A stretch of DNA of 15,103 nt from Pseudomonadota bacterium (GTDB lineage: Bacteria > Desulfobacterota > Desulfovibrionia > Desulfovibrionales > Desulfovibrionaceae): the NCBI GenBank assembly GCA_023390395.1, contig JAEWCY010000019.1, positions 1 to 15,103 on the forward strand, in the 5' to 3' direction. This document shows positions 6,002 through 14,006 of this stretch, piece by piece (positions within the stretch are counted from its first letter, which is position 1; each line of letters begins with the position of its first letter). Position numbers and translations under genes: made by a program. The notes under the pieces were generated by a model that was given only the letters and a program-made list of their open reading frames with translations, had not been told where the DNA came from and did not search any database.

Positions 6002-7162
6002 ATGCGCAGACGTCTCGTCCTGGCCGGCGGCGGCCACGCCCACCTGCATACGCTCTCCCGGTTCGCGGCCTTTGGCGAGGCCGGCATCGACGTCGTCTGC
6101 GTGGCCCCAAGCCCCTTTCTTTCGTATTCCGGCATGGGCCCCGGCATGCTCTCCGGCCGCTACGCCCCGCACGAACTGCGATTCGATGTGGCCGGGATGA
6201 TCGCCTCCGGCCCCCCTGGACATGGGGGTATGGGGAGGGGAGCGTTCCTTCAGGGGTGCGTGGCGGGGATCGATGCGGAAGAAAGAGTCCTGCGCCTGAC
6301 GGACGGGCGGGATATCGGCTACGATGCCGTGAGCTTCGGCCTCGGCAGCCTGGCCGAGCCGCCCTTTCCCGTGGAGGAAGCGCCGGGATCGGCCGTGTAC
6401 CCGGTCAAGCCCATCGAGAACCTGCTCGCCGCCCGGCGCGACATCGAATCCCGGGCCGAGGCCGGCGATCCGGTGCAAGTGCTCGTGGTCGGCGGCGGGG
6501 CCTCGGCCTTCGAGGTGGCGGGAAACGCCCTGGGGCTCCTTGCCGGCTGCGGCGTGAAAAAGCCCCTGGTCACGGTGGTCGCGGGGCGCGGGCTATTGTG
6601 CGGCTGGCCCCGGCGGGCCAGGCGGCTGGCCGCGACCTCGCTGCTGCGGCGCGGGGCGCGCCTCGTTTCGGGGAGGGTGGCGCGCATCGCCGGCGGCCGG
6701 GCGGAGCTCGCCGACGGCGGCGGCCTGCGCTTCGACGTGTGCCTTACGGCCACGGGCACGCATCCGCCGGCGCTTTTCGCCGCAAGCGGCCTGTCGCTCA
6801 GTCCGGACGGCGGCCTTTCGGTCAACGCCTTTCTGCAAAGCCCGCTGCGCCCGGAAATCTTCGGCGGCGGGGACTGCATCCACTTCGCGCCAAGCCCCCT
6901 GCCCCGGGCCGGCGTCTTCGCCGTGCGCCAGGGGCCGGTCCTTTGCGCCAACCTGCTGGCCTACCTGACCGGGCGGCCGCTCACGCCCTTCCGCAAGACC
7001 GGCGGGCGCTTCCTGGCCCTGCTCAACTGCGGCGACGGCCGGGCCATCCTGCGCAAGGGGCCGCTGGTGTTCGAGGGCCGCTGGTGCATGGCCCTCAAGG
7101 ACGCCATCGACCGGCGCTTCATCCGGGCCTTCGCCGCCCCGGCCGGGGTGGGCCCAGCCTGA
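6002..7162 (+). CDS. FAD-dependent pyridine-nucleotide oxidoreductase, SelD-N-terminus-like family
   Basis: The protein has 386 residues. It starts with an FAD Rossmann motif of unusual form, LVLAGGGHAHLH (6-17). A PFLSYSGMGPGMLSGRY stretch (38-54) follows, which is a hallmark of the NDH-2-like family found alone or fused ahead of selenide-water dikinase (SelD). A second Rossmann motif, VVGGGASAFEVAGN (162-175), binds NAD(P)H. IFGGGDC (287-292 region) is the C-terminal FAD contact. The reaction is presumably NAD(P)H oxidation with an unknown acceptor. The start at 6002 fits the first motif at residue 9, but only a weak GGGAAA precedes it. The gene is 71 bp after the receiver with no clear terminator between, so read-through is possible. 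No selD gene is visible in the window. Family placement is from recognised motifs. Confidence 0.85.
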   Translation: MRRRLVLAGGGHAHLHTLSRFAAFGEAGIDVVCVAPSPFLSYSGMGPGMLSGRYAPHELRFDVAGMIASGPPGHGGMGRGAFLQGCVAGIDAEERVLRLTDGRDIGYDAVSFGLGSLAEPPFPVEEAPGSAVYPVKPIENLLAARRDIESRAEAGDPVQVLVVGGGASAFEVAGNALGLLAGCGVKKPLVTVVAGRGLLCGWPRRARRLAATSLLRRGARLVSGRVARIAGGRAELADGGGLRFDVCLTATGTHPPALFAASGLSLSPDGGLSVNAFLQSPLRPEIFGGGDCIHFAPSPLPRAGVFAVRQGPVLCANLLAYLTGRPLTPFRKTGGRFLALLNCGDGRAILRKGPLVFEGRWCMALKDAIDRRFIRAFAAPAGVGPA

Positions 7163-7340
7163 GGTTGCCTCTTGCGGGCCACAGCGCCCGATCCGCGCAT
7201 GGGCAGGATGCCCGGCACCCGGACCGGGAAGATGTCGACGCGTCCCTCCCCGGCTTTAGCCGTCGTCCCGGACCGGCGCGGCCGGGGGCGCGACAGCGCA
7301 GGGCAGGGGGAAGACGGTACGCCGTCGGCGTTTCCCTTCC
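7163..7340. other. Convergent intergenic region without a clear terminator
   Basis: This 178-bp gap separates two gene ends that face each other. It holds only short inverted repeats: GGGCA/TGCCC at 7201-7213 and GACGG/CCGTC at 7313-7326, the latter followed by GGCGTTT. Neither is a convincing terminator. No gene is seen. Confidence 0.5.
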
Positions 7341-10010
7341 TCAGGCGACGATCCCGTTTTCGACCTCGGGCTCACGGACCGGGCAGGCCGGCATCACCCG
7401 GGTCGGCGCGCCGACCACCGTGACCAGGTCGTCGAGGATCTTCTGCTTGTAGCTTTGCACCATGGCCTCGTTGTGCATGATCATGTCGAGCTGCCGCGTG
7501 TGCATGAGCATGTAGCCGATGACCTTGAGCGCTGTGAGCATCTCCTCCTCCGGGCCGACGCTCACGCGGGCGAAGGAGGCGTCCTCGTTCACGTCCACGG
7601 CGAAGCCGCGAATCTCCAGGATTTCGGCCACGAACTCGGCCCGACGGCGGCGGCGGGCGAACTCCGCCGCCCCGCCCTTGAACTGGAAGCTCACGTAGTT
7701 CTCCTGGGGCCGGTCGCCCACCAGCGCCTCCACCGTGCAGAAATGGAAGCCGAACCGGGAGCTCAGGCACAGGTAGTTGCGCGAGACCATGAAGTAGTTG
7801 CGCTCGGCGAAGGACGAATGGGCGGCCGCCTCCAGGTGCGGGTTGGTCGAGGCCTGGGCGATGATGGACAGGAGCCCCCGGCCGTCCACGGGCGGCGGCC
7901 CCTGCCAGGGAATGGCCACGATGCCGTCCCACAGCGCCCCCACCGGGATGGAGCAGATCTCCTCGAGCTTGACGTACTTGCCCGGCACGTCGTGGACGAA
8001 GCCGTCGTCGAGGTTGATGAACCACCACTTCATGGCGGTTCCCTTGTACTTGAGCTGCTTGGCCGCCCGCTTGGAGAAGTGGAACTCCTGGCCGAAAGCG
8101 AACATCTCGGTGACGGACTTCTCGTGGCAAAACCGCGTGATGTCGTGGAGCGTGCGGCAGTTTTCCGGGGAAAACTCCGGCACGTTGGGGTCGATGAGAC
8201 CAAGCGGCGTGATCTGGTCCATGACCCGGCGCAGGATGGCGTGCATGGGCGTTTGCCGCTCGGGCGCGGGCTGGCGCTCAGCCGCGGCCGCATCGAGGAG
8301 CTCCTGCACCCGCCCCGGGTAGACGGCCCGGCCGTCGGCGTCCACGGTCACTTCCGCGCCCGGGGCCAGCAGCGATGTCGCGCCGGGGACGGCCATGAGC
8401 GCCGGCACCCGGAACTCCCGGGCCACATTGGCCAGATGCCCGGCCGCGCCGCCTTTTTCCGTGACGATGGCTGCGGCCATGTCGATGACCGAGGCGTAGC
8501 GCGGCGGGGCCTCGATGGCCACCAGCACCCCGCCCCGGGGAAAACGCAGCAGATCGGCCTCCCGGCGCACCACGAAGACCGGGCCGCAGCCCACTCCCGG
8601 GCTGGCCGTGACCCCGTCGGCCACCAGCGGCTGCCCGTGCACCCGTCGCGGCCTGTCCGGAGCCGCGCCGCCCGGCAGCTGCACCAGCTCCCGGCACTGC
8701 AAAAACATGATCGCGCCCGACGTGTCGACCGCCCATTCCACGTCCACGGGTGCGCCGTACATGGCCTCCAGCCGCACGGCCGCTTCGCCCAGGGCCAGGG
8801 CCTGGGCGTCGGTGAGGCTCGGCTCCCCGGCCCGGTCGCCGGCGGTCTCCATGCGGCACACGCCCTCGCCCGGCAGGCAGACGAACACCTGGTCCTTGCG
8901 CCGGATGTGGCGCTCGGCCAGGACCGGCGGCTCGCCCCGGCGCACCACGAACTCGTCCGTGGCCACGGACCCGTCCACCACGGACTTGGGCAGGCCCAGG
9001 GCGCTGTGGATGCGGATGGCGTCGTCGCGGATGTCCAGGGGATTGCGGGAATAGATGACCCCGCCGGCCACGGCGTCCACCATGGCCATGACGCCCACGC
9101 ACATGGCCACGTCCTCGTCCGGGATGCCCCGGTTCAAGCGGTAGGTCATGGCCTGCGGGCTGTACTTGCTGGCCAGGACCTCCTTGTAGGACTGGAGGAT
9201 GTCGTCCGGGCCGACGTTGAGCTTGGTGGAGAACTGGCCGGCGAAGGTCTGGCCGGCCTCGTCCTCGCCCAGGGCCGAGCTGCGAAGCGAGACCGGCACG
9301 GGCCTGCCCAGGGGACGCCACAGGGCCTCGTAGGCCCCGAGGATGGCCGCGGCCACGTCGCCCGGCACCTTGGCGTCCGTGATCTTGTTGCGGATCTGGG
9401 AGCTCAGGATGAGCAGGTTGCGCTGGTCGTCCGGGCCGGCCGTCTGGAGCAGCCGGTTGATCTCGTCCTTGAGGTCGTTTTCCTCCACCAGCCGACGGTA
9501 GGCCCGGGCCGTGACCGCGAACCCCGGCGGCACGGGCAGCCCGGCCCGGCGCACGATCTCGCCGAGACCGGCCATCTTGCCGCCCACCTGGTCGGCCATG
9601 TCCCGCCCGGCCTCGGCCAGGGGCACGACCAAGGCCGTGGCCGCGTCCTGGCCCCCCTGCTGCCAGCAGTCGCCGATGCGGCGCTGGATGTCCTTGATGC
9701 GGTTGTAGAGTTCGGCGTACTTGCCCGGCGCGATGGCGTTTAAGTGCTCGACGATCTTGTACACGTTGACCGAGGCGGCGGTGGAATGGGCGCGGATGAA
9801 GGCCATGCCGAAGGCGCGGCGGCCATTGAGCGCCTCCTCCATCTCGGACATGACTTCCAGGGCCTTCTTGTTGGCCGTGAGCAGCAGCTTGAAGTGGTGG
9901 TAGCGCTTCTTGAATTCCGCCTGGATCCGCTCTTCGGCCAAGCCCTGGGCTTCGTCGGAATCCTTGCCGGCGAAAAACCCGGTCAACGCGCGCTTGATGG
10001 TGCCGAACAC
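7341..10010 (-). CDS. PEP synthase-like protein: ATP-grasp (PEP/pyruvate-binding) and phosphohistidine domains, novel C-terminus
   Basis: The 889-residue protein has four regions. Residues 1-135 are a charged helical extension. Residues about 140-445 are the PPDK/PpsA-type ATP-grasp domain: GGKMAGLGEI (Lys145), SLRSSALGED (Arg243), GVIYSRNP and, at the end, FLQCRE. Residues 455-575 are the swivelling PEP-utilising domain, with the phosphohistidine site as GGAAGHLANVARE (His525); the Thr that normally sits just before the His region is replaced by Ala. Residues 590-889 do not show the PEP-binding TIM-barrel signatures (no GTNDL-like motif) and I do not recognise them. The family moves phosphate from ATP through the His to a substrate; which substrate is unclear here. 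The GTG start at 10010 is the first possible one in the frame; only a poly-G site precedes it closely. It lies tail to tail with the FAD oxidoreductase gene. Confidence 0.88.
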   Translation of the reverse strand: MFGTIKRALTGFFAGKDSDEAQGLAEERIQAEFKKRYHHFKLLLTANKKALEVMSEMEEALNGRRAFGMAFIRAHSTAASVNVYKIVEHLNAIAPGKYAELYNRIKDIQRRIGDCWQQGGQDAATALVVPLAEAGRDMADQVGGKMAGLGEIVRRAGLPVPPGFAVTARAYRRLVEENDLKDEINRLLQTAGPDDQRNLLILSSQIRNKITDAKVPGDVAAAILGAYEALWRPLGRPVPVSLRSSALGEDEAGQTFAGQFSTKLNVGPDDILQSYKEVLASKYSPQAMTYRLNRGIPDEDVAMCVGVMAMVDAVAGGVIYSRNPLDIRDDAIRIHSALGLPKSVVDGSVATDEFVVRRGEPPVLAERHIRRKDQVFVCLPGEGVCRMETAGDRAGEPSLTDAQALALGEAAVRLEAMYGAPVDVEWAVDTSGAIMFLQCRELVQLPGGAAPDRPRRVHGQPLVADGVTASPGVGCGPVFVVRREADLLRFPRGGVLVAIEAPPRYASVIDMAAAIVTEKGGAAGHLANVAREFRVPALMAVPGATSLLAPGAEVTVDADGRAVYPGRVQELLDAAAAERQPAPERQTPMHAILRRVMDQITPLGLIDPNVPEFSPENCRTLHDITRFCHEKSVTEMFAFGQEFHFSKRAAKQLKYKGTAMKWWFINLDDGFVHDVPGKYVKLEEICSIPVGALWDGIVAIPWQGPPPVDGRGLLSIIAQASTNPHLEAAAHSSFAERNYFMVSRNYLCLSSRFGFHFCTVEALVGDRPQENYVSFQFKGGAAEFARRRRRAEFVAEILEIRGFAVDVNEDASFARVSVGPEEEMLTALKVIGYMLMHTRQLDMIMHNEAMVQSYKQKILDDLVTVVGAPTRVMPACPVREPEVENGIVA

Positions 10011-10064
10011 GTGCCCCCCGATGGCCGGCGGCCCGGCCGGGTAATGTTCCTGTGCCTCCCCTTT

Positions 10065-10093
10065 CTCGTATCGGTTCGGTACAAGCTTGGCAA
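10065..10093 (-). promoter_or_regulatory. Candidate promoter of the PEP synthase-like gene
   Basis: On the minus strand TTGCCA (10093-10088, five of six -35 matches) is followed after 17 nt by TACGAG (10070-10065). The same TACGAG appears in the candidate promoter before the receiver gene. It would give a leader of about 50 nt before the GTG. Confidence 0.33.
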
Positions 10094-10165
10094 CGCACCA
10101 GCGGCAGGGCGAAGGCCGGGAAGAGCCGCCCCGGCCGGGCCGCGTCCAGCAATCCCCTCAACAGC

Positions 10166-11047
10166 TCAGCGGCGGCACTGGGGACACTGGCACAACCTGT
10201 TCGTGAGCATCACGGCGTCATTGCACACGCACAGCTTGATGAGACTGGCCGTACTGTTCTCGTAGACCGTGGAAGAGTACTTTCTGCACTCGGACAGGGT
10301 GACGTCTATGCCGGTCAAATCGACGTCCATGGTTCCCGCCGGGCCGCCGGACGTTTCCGGGGTCTGCGAGAAGGCGGTCCTGTTGATTTCGATATAGTTC
10401 GCCTGAGACACGCCCTCCGCCTTTTGCAGGAGTTGCGAGACTCTGTCCGAGGGAATGGCGAAATTGAGATTTTGCGAATCGGTGCGCTGGGCCACGACGA
10501 CTCCCACCACTTCTCCCTGCATGTCGAACACGGGCGATCCGCTCGACCCCGGAGAGACGGCGATGGAAATCTGCAATATCCCGTCTTTTCTTTTCTGGCT
10601 CAACACCCCGTTGGTGATGGTCTTTTCATAGCCGCGCGGCGAGCCGATGGCGAAAAGCTCGGCTCCCGGGGACACGCCGGCATTTCCGGCCAACTGGACG
10701 GGCTTCCCTTGCCTGGGCGCGCGTAGAATCGCCAGATCGTTTGCGGGGTCCAGCACCACCGCGAACTGTACCGGGGTGCCGCCATCCGCATAATTGTTAT
10801 AAAAGACCACCGACGAGCTTCCCTTAATGACATGAAAATTGGTGACCAGGAAATCCGGCGTCACATAAAATCCCGTGCCGATCTTCGATCCGGCCCGTAT
10901 CGTGACGACGGAACTTTCGTTTTTCGCGAACATCTCGCTCAAATCCGAAGCCGTCGCCTCGCCATTCCCAATGATGCACGACGAAATGACTACAGCGAGA
11001 GCCGTCATCCATACCGATGCTTTATTGAAACTCAACCAGACGGCCAT
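10166..11047 (-). CDS. Exported trypsin-like serine protease (DegP/HtrA-type catalytic domain) with Cys-rich tail
   Basis: The protein has 293 residues from the ATG at 11047. The N-terminus is a signal sequence (SVWMTALAVVISSC) in which ISSC fits a lipobox (Cys24), so it may be a lipoprotein; cleavage after ATA near residue 33 is the alternative. The trypsin-like domain shows GTGFYVTPDFLVTNFHVI with His72, LDPANDLAILRA with Asp104, and VSPGSSGSPVFD with Ser169: a complete triad. No PDZ domain follows. Instead residues 250-293 hold six cysteines (254, 273, 275, 286, 288, 291; CVC and CQCPQC). The frame stays open 50 codons upstream, but that extension has no export-like start; AGGGGAG lies about 13 nt before the chosen ATG. 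The gene is AT-rich compared with its neighbours: two 60-base lines I counted were 45% and 48% GC, against 70% for a line in tmcB. This suggests recent acquisition. Confidence 0.85.
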   Translation of the reverse strand: MAVWLSFNKASVWMTALAVVISSCIIGNGEATASDLSEMFAKNESSVVTIRAGSKIGTGFYVTPDFLVTNFHVIKGSSSVVFYNNYADGGTPVQFAVVLDPANDLAILRAPRQGKPVQLAGNAGVSPGAELFAIGSPRGYEKTITNGVLSQKRKDGILQISIAVSPGSSGSPVFDMQGEVVGVVVAQRTDSQNLNFAIPSDRVSQLLQKAEGVSQANYIEINRTAFSQTPETSGGPAGTMDVDLTGIDVTLSECRKYSSTVYENSTASLIKLCVCNDAVMLTNRLCQCPQCRR

Positions 11048-11441
11048 ATTTGCCACCCGCTCCCCTGAACAAAAGCCCACGGCTCGCGGCCGCAAAACGG
11101 CACTCGCCGATGGACGCCGCCACAACCGACTTTTTTTTACAACTTCCACGTATTTTTCGTTCGGTAAATCTGTTCCACATATCCGCATCAACCGCAACTT
11201 GATGCTGCGAATATCGAACTATGTTCCAGCCGGACAGGCTGCTTCCTCCGTTCCTGCCGCCCGCCCCGCATCGCCTCCTCCCCACCCGTAGCCGGGGCGG
11301 CCTCCCGGCACAGGTTCAACGGCCAGGCCTGGTCAGGACGCGTGCACGTTTCTGTTCGAAAGCTGCGAACCTCATAAAAATGTAACTTCCATCTAGATGC
11401 AAACTACAGTTAGCTGACGACAGCCTACCAAGGAGGCCGCC
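11048..11441. other. Divergent intergenic region, AT-rich in part, no gene seen
   Basis: This 394-bp gap lies between the protease and padR-like starts. It includes a T8 run at 11131-11138 (plus strand) with no adjoining stem, a 45%-GC stretch around 11161-11220, and a GC-rich patch at 11255-11310. The padR-side 100 bp carries several short palindromes. Open frames here have no recognisable protein character. Confidence 0.55.
11354..11412 (+). promoter_or_regulatory. Candidate operator/promoter of the padR-chrA unit
   Basis: GTTCG/CGAAC flank a 7-nt loop at 11354-11370. Next comes an AT-rich CATAAAAAT patch, then nested symmetry: TGTAACT (11381-11387) and TACAGTTA (11405-11412) around the perfect 10-bp palindrome CATCTAGATG (11390-11399). 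PadR proteins often bind ATGT/ACAT-type dyads next to their own gene, so autoregulation is a reasonable inference. The exact promoter hexamers are unclear. Confidence 0.4.
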
Positions 11442-11804
11442 ATGGCTTCGGACAAGATCAAGGGCTACCGCCACCTGCCCGCCTTCCTGCTGCTGGCCCT
11501 GGCCCACGGGCCCGGGCACGGCGCGGCGCTTTTGGCCAGGATGCACGAACTGCTGCCCCTTTCCGGCGTGGACACGGGCGCGGTCTACCGCACGCTCAAT
11601 TCCCTTGAGGAGGACGGCCAGACCGTGGGCGAATGGGACACTTCCGGCCGGGGACCGGCGCGGAAGGTCTACCGCCTGACGCAGACGGGCTGGGCGCGCC
11701 TGGACTTCTGGCGCGAAGACATCGCCTACCGGGTGCGGCTGCTGTCCACGTTCCTCGAATCCGCCGAGACCGTGCAGGCGCGCCGCTCGGGGCCCGCCGC
11801 ATGA
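11442..11804 (+). CDS. PadR-family winged-helix transcriptional regulator
   Basis: The 120-residue protein matches the PadR winged helix. Helix 1 is LPAFLLLALAHGPGHGAALLARM, with the family's LLxxLxxGPxHGYxL pattern modified to HGAAL. The recognition region is GVDTGAVYRTLNSLEEDGQT, where the VYRTLNSLEEDG signature is very typical. The wing is GRGPARKVYRLTQTGWARLDFW. The usual C-terminal coiled-coil dimer helix is short. AAGGAGG (11430-11436) lies just before the ATG. The stop codon overlaps the next start (ATGA at 11801-11804), so the two proteins are translationally coupled and the regulator probably controls its own operon. The effector is unknown; chromate or another oxyanion is a guess from the neighbour. 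Confidence 0.9.
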   Translation: MASDKIKGYRHLPAFLLLALAHGPGHGAALLARMHELLPLSGVDTGAVYRTLNSLEEDGQTVGEWDTSGRGPARKVYRLTQTGWARLDFWREDIAYRVRLLSTFLESAETVQARRSGPAA

Positions 11805-12964
11805 GCCTTTCCGCGCCGCCCCGTCTGCGGGACATCTTCCTGGTCTTTTTCAAGTTCGGCCTGACCGGCTTCGGCGGACCGGCCATGATCACCGTCATCC
11901 GCGAGCTGACCGTCCACCGCCACCGCTGGGTGGACGAGGCCACCTTCCAGGACGGCTTGGTGCTGGCCCAGTCCGTTCCCGGGGCCACGGCCATGCAGGC
12001 CGCGGCCTATGTGGGCCTTTCCCGGCGCGGCGTGCCCGGGGCGCTCTGCGCCTACGTGGGACTCGGGCTGCCGGCCTTCTTCCTCATGCTCGTGCTGTCG
12101 GCCTTCTACGCCAGGACCCAGTCCATCGACTGGATGCTCGCGCTCATGCGCGGGCTGTCCGTGGTGGTGGTGGCGCTGCTCGGCTACGCCGCCTGGACCT
12201 TCGCTCGGGTTTCCTGCCGTGAACCCCGGGGCCTGCTCGTCGCCCTGGTTTCGGGCACGGCCCTCGGCTTCGACGTCAATCCCTTCCTGGTCATCCTGGG
12301 CGCGGCCGTGGCCGGACTCTTCCTCTACCGCGACCGCCAGCCGGCGGATGTGCCCAAGCCCCTCGGCAACGCCCTGGCCAAGGGCCTGCGCCAGGCCCTG
12401 CCGCTTCTGTGCCTGCTCGGCCTGGCCATGGCCGCGACCTGGTTCTACGACCCGGGCCTGTTCGCCCTGTGCCGGCTCATGCTCGGCATCAACTGCGTGT
12501 CCTTTTCCGGCGGCTTTTCCGCCCTGCCCATCATGTATCACCTGATCGTGGACGTGGCGGGGCAGATGTCCGGCAAGACGTTCATGGACGGCATCGCCCT
12601 GGGCCAGATCACCCCCGGCCCCATCAGCATCACGTCCACGTTTTTGGGCTATATGCTCTACGGCCCGGTCGGGGCCACGGCGGCCACCATCGCCATGTTC
12701 GCGCCGTCGTTTCTCATCCTCGTGACCGTGGCCCCGTCGTTCGCCGCGCTCAAGGGCTCGCGGCGCTTCTTCCGGGCCACGCTGGCCATCGCGGCCAGCT
12801 TCGTGGGGCTGCTCGGCTACGTGACCGCCCGTTTCGCCACCGAGGCGCAGTGGAGCCCGGCGGCCGTCGTGCTGGCGGCGGCCGCCCTCCTCGCGCTGTG
12901 GCGGCGGGTGGAAGTGCCGTATGTAGTGGGATTCGCGGCGCTTTATTCGCTCGTGGCGCTCTGA
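11801..12964 (+). CDS. chrA: ChrA-type chromate ion transporter (CHR family)
   Basis: The 387-residue membrane protein has two homologous CHR halves. The first starts with FFKFGLTGFGGPAM (17-29) and has SVPGATAMQAAAYVG (58-72). The second has FSGGFSALPIMYHL (235-248) and GIALGQITPGPISITSTFLGY (264-284). Both the FGG and the PGP/PGA motifs are CHR hallmarks. It has ten or more hydrophobic segments. Some members expel chromate and others carry sulfate or unknown anions, so the substrate is not proven; in a sulfate reducer an oxyanion role is plausible. Translation is coupled to the padR-like gene by a 4-nt ATGA overlap. The true start is this ATG, since the frame is also open upstream inside padR. 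Its 3' end overlaps the diguanylate cyclase gene on the other strand by 22 bp. Confidence 0.88.
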   Translation: MSLSAPPRLRDIFLVFFKFGLTGFGGPAMITVIRELTVHRHRWVDEATFQDGLVLAQSVPGATAMQAAAYVGLSRRGVPGALCAYVGLGLPAFFLMLVLSAFYARTQSIDWMLALMRGLSVVVVALLGYAAWTFARVSCREPRGLLVALVSGTALGFDVNPFLVILGAAVAGLFLYRDRQPADVPKPLGNALAKGLRQALPLLCLLGLAMAATWFYDPGLFALCRLMLGINCVSFSGGFSALPIMYHLIVDVAGQMSGKTFMDGIALGQITPGPISITSTFLGYMLYGPVGATAATIAMFAPSFLILVTVAPSFAALKGSRRFFRATLAIAASFVGLLGYVTARFATEAQWSPAAVVLAAAALLALWRRVEVPYVVGFAALYSLVAL

Positions 12965-13986
12965 TCCAGGGGAAAGATCTCCCCGGCCATGCGCCAGCCG
13001 TTGCGGCCGGCCTTCTTGGCCGCGTACATGGCCGCATCGGCCAGGCGCAGGAGTTCCCCGGCCCTCATGCCGTCGTCCGGAAAAAGGGCCACGCCGACGC
13101 TGGCCCCGAGCCGGCAGACATTGCCCATGACGTGAAACGGCGAGCGCATGGCCGCCACCATCTTGCCGGCGATGACCCCGGCGTTGGCCACGTCGCCGAC
13201 GCCCGGAGTGAGCGCCACGAACTCGTCTCCGCCAAGCCGGGCCACGGTGTCGCTGCGCCGCACGCAGGCCGCCAGGCGCTTGGCCGCCTCGATCAGGACC
13301 TTGTCGCCCGCCTCGTGGCCAAAGGCGTCGTTGACCTCCTTGAACCGGTCGAGGTCGATGAAATACACCGCCGCCTTCTCCCCGGCCCGCTCGGCCAGGG
13401 TCAACGTCTGGCGCAGCCGGTCCATGTAGAGCGCCCGGTTGGGCAGGCCCGTGAGCCCGTCGTGCAGGGACATGCGGGTGATGAGCTCCTCGGCCCGACG
13501 GCGCTCGGTGACGTCGTTGATGATGCCGTCATACGACACGAGGTTCCCGGCGGCGTCGTGGTGCAGGACCGGCGTATTGCGCACGTAGCGGATGGAGCCG
13601 TCCTTGTGGATGATGCGATGCTCCAGAGGGGCGGGATCGCCGGCCAGCACCCGGGCGGCATGGGCCAGCACCGCCGGCCGGTCCTCCTCGGGCACCATGG
13701 CCAGCCACAACAGGGGATTGTGCTGGTATTCCTCGGCGACGTAGCCGGTGACGGCCACGCAGTTGGGGCCGTGGACCGTGGCCACTGCCTGTCCGTCCCT
13801 GACGGTGACGGTGTAGACGTAGTCCGTGACGCTTTCCAGCAGGCGACGATAACGATCCTCGTTCTGGCGCAAGGTCCGCTCCAGTTCCAGGCATTGGACA
13901 TGCTGCCGCTCCAGCTCGGCCAGCCGGCGGTGGAGGGCCGCGATTTCGGCCAAGAGCTGATCCCTGCCTGGGTCGTCGCTGGGCAT
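12943..13986 (-). CDS. PAS domain-containing diguanylate cyclase (GGDEF)
   Basis: The 347-residue protein has three parts. Residues 8-45 form a charged heptad-like coiled coil (LLAEIAALHRRLAELERQ). Residues about 46-163 form a PAS/PAC sensor, including HRIIHKDGSIRYVRNTPV and DGIINDVTERRRAEE. Residues 170-335 form the GGDEF domain: HDGLTGLPNRALY, FIDLDRFKEVNDAFGHEAGD (metal-binding Asp211, substrate Asn219 and Asp228) and LGGDEF (252-256). The motif RRSD (243-246), five residues before GGDEF, is an intact inhibitory I-site. It should make c-di-GMP from GTP and be feedback-inhibited. No EAL domain or membrane segment is present, so it is cytoplasmic. The ATG at 13986 has GAGGTG with good spacing; the in-frame GTG at 13995 lies too close to that site. 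The PAS ligand is unknown. Confidence 0.92.
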   Translation of the reverse strand: MPSDDPGRDQLLAEIAALHRRLAELERQHVQCLELERTLRQNEDRYRRLLESVTDYVYTVTVRDGQAVATVHGPNCVAVTGYVAEEYQHNPLLWLAMVPEEDRPAVLAHAARVLAGDPAPLEHRIIHKDGSIRYVRNTPVLHHDAAGNLVSYDGIINDVTERRRAEELITRMSLHDGLTGLPNRALYMDRLRQTLTLAERAGEKAAVYFIDLDRFKEVNDAFGHEAGDKVLIEAAKRLAACVRRSDTVARLGGDEFVALTPGVGDVANAGVIAGKMVAAMRSPFHVMGNVCRLGASVGVALFPDDGMRAGELLRLADAAMYAAKKAGRNGWRMAGEIFPLDQSATSE

Positions 13987-14006
13987 GGTGCTCACACCTC
14001 GCCTAT

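Noticed and set aside
7455..9743. 762-codon plus-strand frame opposite the PEP synthase-like gene
   Set aside because: The minus strand has recognisable ATP-grasp and phosphohistidine motifs. The plus frame gives His/Arg/Gly-rich sequence without domains, typical of GC-rich shadow frames.
8278..10161. 627-codon minus-strand frame shifted against the PEP synthase-like gene
   Set aside because: It is an Arg/Gly/Pro-rich out-of-frame product; the real frame carries the conserved motifs.
11131..11138. T8 run as a rho-independent terminator
   Set aside because: No stable stem adjoins it and no plus-strand gene ends before it.
11048..11197. 50-codon N-terminal extension of the protease
   Set aside because: It would put a charged, Arg-rich segment before the signal sequence. 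The internal ATG at 11047 has a purine-rich site and directly precedes an export signal.
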